Of a stretch of 53,938 nt of DNA, positions 52,077 through 53,938 are shown piece after piece. Within the stretch, counting starts at the first letter, position 1. Each line of letters starts with the position of its first letter. Both the position numbers and the translations under genes were made by a program. This DNA is from Pseudomonas sp. (GTDB lineage Bacteria > Pseudomonadota > Gammaproteobacteria > Pseudomonadales > Pseudomonadaceae): assembly GCA_030699825.1 (NCBI GenBank), contig JAUYKV010000016.1, forward strand, positions 1 through 53,938, in the 5' to 3' direction. Under the pieces are notes generated by a model that did not search any database, was not told the origin of the DNA, and worked only from the letters and a program-made list of their open reading frames with translations.

Positions 52077-53843
52077 ATGGATACCCAAACTCTGATCTAC
52101 CTGTTCGTCGGCGCGACTTTTGCGCTGTATATCGGCATCGCGATCTGGACCCGTGCCGGGTCCACCAGTGAGTACTACGTCGCCAGCAAGGGCGTACACC
52201 CGATCCTCAACGGCATGGCCACCGGTGCCGACTGGATGTCGGCGGCATCGTTCATCTCCATGGCGGGGATCATCTCCTTCGTCGGCCTCGACGGTAGCGT
52301 GTACCTGATGGGCTGGACCGGCGGTTATGTGCTCCTGGCCATGTGCCTGGCGCCCTACCTGCGCAAATTCGGCAAGTTCACCGTGCCGGACTTCATCGGC
52401 GAGCGTTACTACTCGCAGACTGCGCGACTGGTTGCCGTGGTGTGCGTGATCTTCATCTCGTTCACCTACGTGGCCGGGCAGATGCGCGGCGTCGGTATCG
52501 TCTTCTCCCGCTACCTGGAAGTGGACATCAACACCGGCGTGATTATCGGCATGTGCATCGTGTTCTTCTACTCCGTGCTCGGCGGCATGAAGGGCATCAC
52601 CTACACCCAGGTGGCGCAGTACTGCGTGATGATCTTCGCCTACATGGTGCCGGCGATCTACATCTCGATGATGATCACCGGTAACCCGATCCCGCAGCTG
52701 GGCTTCGGCAGCGACGTGATCGGTACCAGTTCCTCGGTGCTCGAACGCCTCAATGGCCTGAGCACTGAACTGGGCTTCGACACCTACACCGATGGCAAGA
52801 AGTCGACCATCGACGTGTTCTTCATCACCATGGCGCTGATGGTCGGTACTGCCGGTCTGCCGCACGTGATCGTACGCTTCTTCACCACCCCGACCGTGCG
52901 TGCAGCCCGTCTGTCCGCCGGTTATGCCCTGCTGTTCATTGCCATTCTCTACACCACCGCTCCTGCTATCGCGGCTTTTGCCCGGATCAACCTGTTGACC
53001 AGCATTCCTGAGCTGCAATACAGCGAAGCGCCGCAGTGGGTGAAGAACTGGGAGAAATCCGGTCTTATCGCCTGGATGGACAAGAACGGTGACGGCAAGA
53101 TCCAGTACGGCCCGGGTGCTCCGTTCGTGGGTGCGCCGACCTTCTCCGCCGAAACTGGAGAGAGTGGTGAGCGCGTGCTGACCAATGCCCCGACCGAAGC
53201 TGCCACCGAGTTCTACGTGGACCGCGACATCATGGTCCTGGCCAACCCGGAAATCGCCGATCTGCCGGGCTGGGTGATCGCCTTGATCGCTGCCGGTGGT
53301 CTGGCGGCTGCACTGTCGACCGCTGCTGGCTTGCTCTTGGTGATTTCCACCTCGATCTCGCATGACCTGCTCAAGAGCAACCTGATGCCCAACATCAGCG
53401 AGAAGAAGGAACTGCTCGCCGCACGTCTGGCGGCAGGTGTGGCGGTACTGGTGGCCGGCCTGTTCGGTATCTACCCGCCGGCCTTCGTGGCGCAGGTGGT
53501 GGCGTTTGCCTTCGGCCTTGCCGCGGCCTCGTTCTTCCCGGCCATCGTCATGGGGATTTTCTCCAAGAAGATGAACAAGGAAGGCGCGATTGCCGGCATG
53601 GTGGTCGGTCTGGCCTTCACCTTCAGCTATATCGTCTACTACAAGTTCATCTTCCCGACTGCCGGGCCGGCTGACTGGTGGTTCGGTATCTCGCCTGAAG
53701 GTATAGGTACCCTGGGCATGATCTTCAACTTCGTCGCTGCCATCGCAGTGGCCCAGGTCACCGCTGCACCGCCGGAGCATATCCAGCACATCATCGAAGA
53801 CATCCGCATCCCCCGTGGTGCAGGTGCTGCGATCGATCACTAA
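52077..53843 (+). CDS. Sodium:solute symporter, ActP/VC_2705 subfamily
   Basis: A 588-residue inner-membrane carrier of the SSS family with about 13 spans. Recognised: SKGVHPILNGMATGADWMS, TYVAGQMRGVGIVFSR, the VGTAGLPHVIVRFFTTP segment, AAALSTAAGLLLVISTSIS sodium-site helix, and paired DUF4212 subunit upstream. An external loop at about 325-385 is longer than in ActP and contains DKNGDGKIQYG (from residue 335), resembling the first nine positions of an EF-hand loop. Probably takes up acetate or another small carboxylate. A clear terminator follows. Confidence 0.9.
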   Translation: MDTQTLIYLFVGATFALYIGIAIWTRAGSTSEYYVASKGVHPILNGMATGADWMSAASFISMAGIISFVGLDGSVYLMGWTGGYVLLAMCLAPYLRKFGKFTVPDFIGERYYSQTARLVAVVCVIFISFTYVAGQMRGVGIVFSRYLEVDINTGVIIGMCIVFFYSVLGGMKGITYTQVAQYCVMIFAYMVPAIYISMMITGNPIPQLGFGSDVIGTSSSVLERLNGLSTELGFDTYTDGKKSTIDVFFITMALMVGTAGLPHVIVRFFTTPTVRAARLSAGYALLFIAILYTTAPAIAAFARINLLTSIPELQYSEAPQWVKNWEKSGLIAWMDKNGDGKIQYGPGAPFVGAPTFSAETGESGERVLTNAPTEAATEFYVDRDIMVLANPEIADLPGWVIALIAAGGLAAALSTAAGLLLVISTSISHDLLKSNLMPNISEKKELLAARLAAGVAVLVAGLFGIYPPAFVAQVVAFAFGLAAASFFPAIVMGIFSKKMNKEGAIAGMVVGLAFTFSYIVYYKFIFPTAGPADWWFGISPEGIGTLGMIFNFVAAIAVAQVTAAPPEHIQHIIEDIRIPRGAGAAIDH

Positions 53844-53859
53844 GCAGTAGTCGTAACAA

Positions 53860-53887
53860 CAAACGCCCCGGCTTGCCGGGGCGTTTG
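53860..53887 (+). terminator. Intrinsic-terminator hairpin after the symporter gene
   Basis: CAAACGCCCCGGC (53860-53872) and GCCGGGGCGTTTG (53875-53887) are perfect complements, 12-13 bp with a 2-4 base loop, 17 bases beyond the stop codon. The right arm carries TTT, followed by GCATTTG. It is the clearest terminator in the window. The remaining 51 bases to the window end show no start of a gene. Confidence 0.85.
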
Positions 53888-53938
53888 CATTTGTCGGCCA
53901 AGGTGTAGACGCAGGCAGTGCACCATTGGTTTATCGGC

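Noticed and set aside
51924..53840. 638-codon open frame on the - strand
   Set aside because: Antisense shadow of the symporter genes; His/Asp/Gly-rich and without any family motif.
1..53938. CRISPR array, tRNA or rRNA genes, prophage
   Set aside because: No regularly spaced direct repeats, no cloverleaf or rRNA sequence recognised, no phage structural genes; the repeats seen are REP or palindromic elements.

Overview
The window is a GC-rich chromosomal segment of a Pseudomonas (gamma-proteobacterium). The basis is gene content and gene order recalled from Pseudomonas aeruginosa: a GspE/PilB-like ATPase, CYTH-CHAD protein, DUF47 + Pit phosphate transporter, argE, argA, gshA, thioesterase, tex, amgR-amgS, rimB-rimK and hslR run in the order of the PA5210-PA5195 neighbourhood. 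The many REP-type palindromes also fit. The species cannot be fixed from the sequence alone.

Layout. (1) 1-5056: cut-off SPFH protein, two divergent YkuD-fold murein enzymes, and a GspE/PilB-type ATPase. (2) 5125-12010: an accessory signalling block read leftward. It holds a tiny coupled ORF, a REC-PAS-GGDEF-EAL protein, a broken histidine kinase, a FIST-domain sensor resembling the nitric-oxide sensor NosP, its histidine kinase and a REC-kinase. This block sits between genes that I recall as neighbours in P. aeruginosa. (3) 12294-30124: core metabolism and stress genes: polyphosphate/phosphate handling, arginine and glutathione synthesis, Tex, the AmgRS envelope-stress system, RimBK modification of ribosomal protein S6, Hsp15 and an SLC13 permease. 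(4) 30503-35026: HI0933-type flavoprotein, macrodomain hydrolase, and an ABC importer operon. (5) 35027-40100: a RAYT/REP island with one intact RAYT transposase, a decayed second copy, a terminal fragment of a third, an AT-rich orphan membrane protein, and a divergent pair of apparently exported redox enzymes. (6) 40157-53887: orphan solute-binding protein, TldD/TldE pair, dbpA, HD-GYP protein, periplasmic retropepsin-like protein, chemoreceptor, small membrane protein, GST, a streptogramin-lyase-like fragment and a two-subunit Na+/solute symporter closed by a clear terminator.

Best candidates for something new: (a) a short reading frame with a strong ribosome-binding site and two consecutive CGA (Arg) codons directly before its stop, whose stop codon lies in the base of a strong hairpin 5' of argA, which looks like an arginine- or tRNA-Arg-sensing leader; (b) the FIST/kinase/c-di-GMP block with a duplicated, truncated kinase, a degenerate EAL domain and a translationally coupled 30-residue ORF; (c) a Tat-exported amine oxidase paired with an SDR that carries a signal peptide, bracketed by near-identical 73-bp RAYT repeats; (d) a family of long A/T-ended hairpins that abut the stop codons of gshA, pit and the CYTH-CHAD gene. 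No tRNA, rRNA or CRISPR was seen. All family assignments are from reading motifs, with no database search.
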